DNA of 36,097 nt. Origin: Cyanobacteria bacterium GSL.Bin1. Lineage in GTDB: Bacteria > Cyanobacteriota > Cyanobacteriia > Cyanobacteriales > Rubidibacteraceae. The notes under the pieces are model-generated. The model searched no databases. It saw only the letters and a list, made by a program, of their open reading frames with translations, and had not been told where the DNA came from. Within the stretch, counting starts at the first letter, position 1. Every line of letters starts with the position of its first letter. Below are positions 34,202-36,097 of this stretch, piece by piece. The position numbers and the translations under genes were made by a program. The DNA lies in the NCBI GenBank assembly GCA_009909085.1, contig JAAANX010000134.1:1-36097 (forward strand), given 5' to 3'.

Positions 34202-35626
34202 ATGACACAACCTAGCTTTGGTGTAATTGGTTTAGCCGTGATGGGAGAAAACTTGGCACTCAATGTAGAAAGCCGAGGATTTCCTGTTGCTGTTTACAAC
34301 CGCACGGCAGAAAAAACCAAAACCTTTATGGCGCAACGAGCGCAAGGAAAAAATGTTACTGATACTTACACAATTGAAGAATTTGTCAAGGCATTAGCTC
34401 CCCCGCGCAAAATTTTAGTAATGGTCAAAGCTGGAAAAGCGGTGGATGCTGTGATTAGTCAACTGAAGCCCCTCTTAGCAGAAGGGGACATGATTATTGA
34501 TGGTGGCAACTCTCTGTATGAAGACACCCAACGACGCACCGAAGAGTTAGAAGCAGTGGGCTTGGGCTTTATGGGGATGGGTGTAAGCGGCGGTGAAGAA
34601 GGCGCACTCCACGGTCCTAGCTTGATGCCTGGCGGCACGCCAGAAGCTTATAATAAGGTGGAACCAATTGTCACTAAAATTGCGGCACAAGTCGATGATG
34701 GTCCCTGCGTAACTTATATTGGTCCTGGAGGAGCGGGTCATTATGTGAAGATGGTTCACAATGGTATTGAGTATGGCGATATGCAGCTCATTGCCGAGGC
34801 TTATGATTTGCTAAAAAATGCGCTGGGACTGAATCATGAGCAATTGAGCGAAGTATTTGCCCAGTGGAATCAAACCGAGGAACTCAACTCCTTTTTAATT
34901 GAAATTAGTGCGGAAATCTTTAAGAAAATTGATCCCGAAACGAATCTTCCTTTGGTTGATGTCATTCTTGATTCAGCTGGACAAAAGGGAACCGGACGTT
35001 GGACAGTGGTCAGTTCTCTGGAGTTAGGGATTCCCATTCCGACAATTTATGCTGCGGTTAATGCCCGAGTCATTTCTTCTTTTAAAGAAGAGCGCACTGC
35101 CGCTAATAAACAACTAGCGGGTCCTAAGAATAAGTATGACGGAGATACACAAGCCTTTATTAATAAAATTCGCGATGCCCTTTATTGCTCAAAAATGTGT
35201 TCTTATGCGCAAGGTATGGCATTGATGGGGAAAGCGTCAGAAGAATTTGGCTTTAACTTAAATCTGAGCGAAATTGCTCGCATCTGGAAAGGAGGTTGTA
35301 TTATTCGCGCTGGCTTCTTAGATAAAATTAAGGCAGCGTTCAAGGAAAACCCGAAACTCCCCAATTTATTACTAGCTCCGGAGTTTAAACAAACTATTTT
35401 AGACCGCCAAGACGCTTGGCGAGAAGTACTAGCCGTTTCTAATCAGTTAGGCATTCCGGTTCCGGCCTTTAGTGCCTCTTTAGATTATTTTGATAGTTAT
35501 CGGCGCGATCGGCTACCGCAGAATCTGACACAAGCGCAGCGCGATTTCTTTGGGGCTCATACCTACGAACGAACGGATAAACCGCGGGGTGAGTTTTTCC
35601 ATACCGAATGGATGGACAATCAGTAA
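34202..35626 (+). CDS. gnd: 6-phosphogluconate dehydrogenase, decarboxylating
   Basis: Catalyses NADP-dependent oxidative decarboxylation of 6-phosphogluconate to ribulose 5-phosphate in the oxidative pentose phosphate pathway, the main NADPH source in the dark in cyanobacteria. The 474-residue product has the nucleotide-binding [15 protein letters not shown], substrate-binding [21 protein letters not shown], the [17 protein letters not shown] signature with the catalytic lysine, and the C-terminal Arg/His tail (GAHTYERTD). I start at the ATG giving [11 protein letters not shown]. An open frame continues 60 codons upstream but overlaps the DUF202 gene and does not look like Gnd. A strong terminator lies directly after it. 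Confidence 0.97.
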   Translation: MTQPSFGVIGLAVMGENLALNVESRGFPVAVYNRTAEKTKTFMAQRAQGKNVTDTYTIEEFVKALAPPRKILVMVKAGKAVDAVISQLKPLLAEGDMIIDGGNSLYEDTQRRTEELEAVGLGFMGMGVSGGEEGALHGPSLMPGGTPEAYNKVEPIVTKIAAQVDDGPCVTYIGPGGAGHYVKMVHNGIEYGDMQLIAEAYDLLKNALGLNHEQLSEVFAQWNQTEELNSFLIEISAEIFKKIDPETNLPLVDVILDSAGQKGTGRWTVVSSLELGIPIPTIYAAVNARVISSFKEERTAANKQLAGPKNKYDGDTQAFINKIRDALYCSKMCSYAQGMALMGKASEEFGFNLNLSEIARIWKGGCIIRAGFLDKIKAAFKENPKLPNLLLAPEFKQTILDRQDAWREVLAVSNQLGIPVPAFSASLDYFDSYRRDRLPQNLTQAQRDFFGAHTYERTDKPRGEFFHTEWMDNQ

Positions 35627-35636
35627 TCAATTTTTG

Positions 35637-35659
35637 ACTCCCCTGGTGGGGAGTTTTTT
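35637..35659 (+). terminator. Intrinsic terminator of gnd
   Basis: ACTCCCC and GGGGAGT form a perfect seven-pair stem around TGGT, followed by TTTTT, ten bases after the gnd stop codon. Confidence 0.9.
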
Positions 35660-35783
35660 GAACGTTGCGAGTGCTTAAAAAATTTCAGGTTGTGATTACT
35701 TGTCGTCCGTGTTGAGCTCAGATAACTGATCTAGTAGGGTTTTAAGTATCGATCATTTTATTAGCAAAGCTAACTGGGAAGCG

Positions 35784-35915
35784 TCAAAGGGAAATGAGCA
35801 CCGTTTGCAACTTATGAATAAGTGCAATCAGACGAGAATCAGGAATAATTTCACTTTGATCATCGATGATTCTGGGCATCGAAAAAGCGGTACGACCCCG
35901 CGCCATTGATCCCAT
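35784..35915 (-). pseudogene. Possible C-terminal gene remnant next to the right-hand element end
   Basis: A 43-codon frame (MGSMARGRTAFSMPRII... to SRLIALIHKLQTVLISL) that stays open another eight codons upstream, to a TAG just before GEIPSC. The composition looks like real protein with a C-terminal helix. It ends a short distance from the omega-RNA-like end and may be the tail of a gene broken by the insertion, but I do not recognise it. The rest of 35660-35976 shows no other feature. Confidence 0.2.
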
Positions 35916-35976
35916 ACAGGAAGGAATCTCCCCCAAATGCTAAATGCGCCCGGGAGATTGGATCGTACTCTTGGTA

Positions 35977-36040
35977 GTGACGTACTCCCGACGCTTATCC
36001 TGCGGATAAAGCGCGGGCTTCTCCAGTCTTTCGACCTTCG
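35977..36040 (-). ncRNA. Probable omega-RNA 3' end / right end of a second IS200/IS605-type element
   Basis: On the minus strand, GAAG is followed by a long hairpin: CCCG, CGC and TTATCC pair with GGATAA, GCG and CGGG across two bulges around a GCA loop (35987-36017). It ends in GGGAGTACGTCAC. The left-edge hairpin shares the flanks GAAGCC and GGAG.A.GTCAC but not the stem sequence. The structure overlaps the 3' end of the partial coding frame below, as in tnpB elements. Confidence 0.5.
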
Positions 36041-36097
36041 CGTTTTATAGTGAGGCGGACGCCCAACCCCACTTCCTTAATTAAAATTCCTGAGTTT
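35995..36097 (-). CDS. Partial CDS: C-terminal tail of a probable TnpB
   Basis: An open frame enters from beyond the right edge and runs 33 codons to TAA, with GLGVRLTIKREGRKTGEARA near the end. The stop codon is inside the hairpin described above. The tail resembles the left-edge frame in having a basic R-E-G/D stretch just before the stop. The catalytic domain is outside the window, so identity is inferred from arrangement. Confidence 0.4.
   Translation of the reverse strand, partial: NSGILIKEVGLGVRLTIKREGRKTGEARALSAG

Overview
The window is cyanobacterial. It carries ycf66, psbX, a Rieske protein of the cytochrome b6f type, a ferredoxin-type sulfite reductase and YggT/Ycf19, and the HIP1 octamer GCGATCGC recurs throughout coding and non-coding DNA. 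I cannot name the species. Both edges are cut through what look like the 3' ends of IS200/IS605-type tnpB elements. At each edge a short C-terminal reading frame runs into a long hairpin flanked by GAAGCC and GGAG.A.GTCAC.

Left part (1-18.5 kb), mostly chromosomal housekeeping. A degenerate hydrogenase-protease-like gene is followed by a stand-alone petC with no petA beside it. Next is a leftward three-gene operon (alpha-oxoamine synthase, YghO-like GNAT, NAD-dependent epimerase) matching the serine palmitoyltransferase / bacterial ceramide synthase / ceramide reductase set, so it is probably a sphingolipid pathway. Then come an SDR, a heptamer tandem repeat, mntP, and sir carrying a C-terminal ribbon-helix-helix domain. 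A P-loop kinase pseudogene, a Uma2 protein, murD, a clpC without the usual middle domain, a metallophosphoesterase and tRNA-Ser(UGA) follow. The block closes with two paralogous TolB-like lipoproteins, ycf66 with a long RS-rich tail, psbX and yggT.

Middle part (18.6-30 kb), a complete CRISPR-Cas locus of the MYXAN (Dev) variant of type I. The array has 23 identical 36-nt repeats and 22 spacers. On the minus strand lie WYL regulator, cas6, cas3, cas8, cas7 (DevR), cas5 (DevS), an intrinsic terminator, a cas4-cas1 fusion, cas2, a leader and the array. Repeat folding favours minus-strand transcription, the same direction as the cas genes, with the leader next to cas2. A membrane-anchored TPR gene overlaps the start of the WYL gene.

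Right part (30-36 kb). A UspA-type protein is followed by a two-gene unit: a ribbon-helix-helix/coiled-coil protein, then a large NERD nuclease + SF1 helicase + pentapeptide-repeat fusion. That unit is a candidate defence or repair module beside the CRISPR locus. A DUF202 membrane protein and gnd with a strong terminator come next, then a small gene remnant and the second tnpB/omega-RNA-like end.

The strongest candidates for new biology are the sphingolipid operon in a cyanobacterium, the RHH/NERD-helicase-pentapeptide pair, the Sir-RHH fusion with helically phased repeats upstream, and the ClpC lacking its M domain. All functional statements come from reading motifs by eye; no searches were run.
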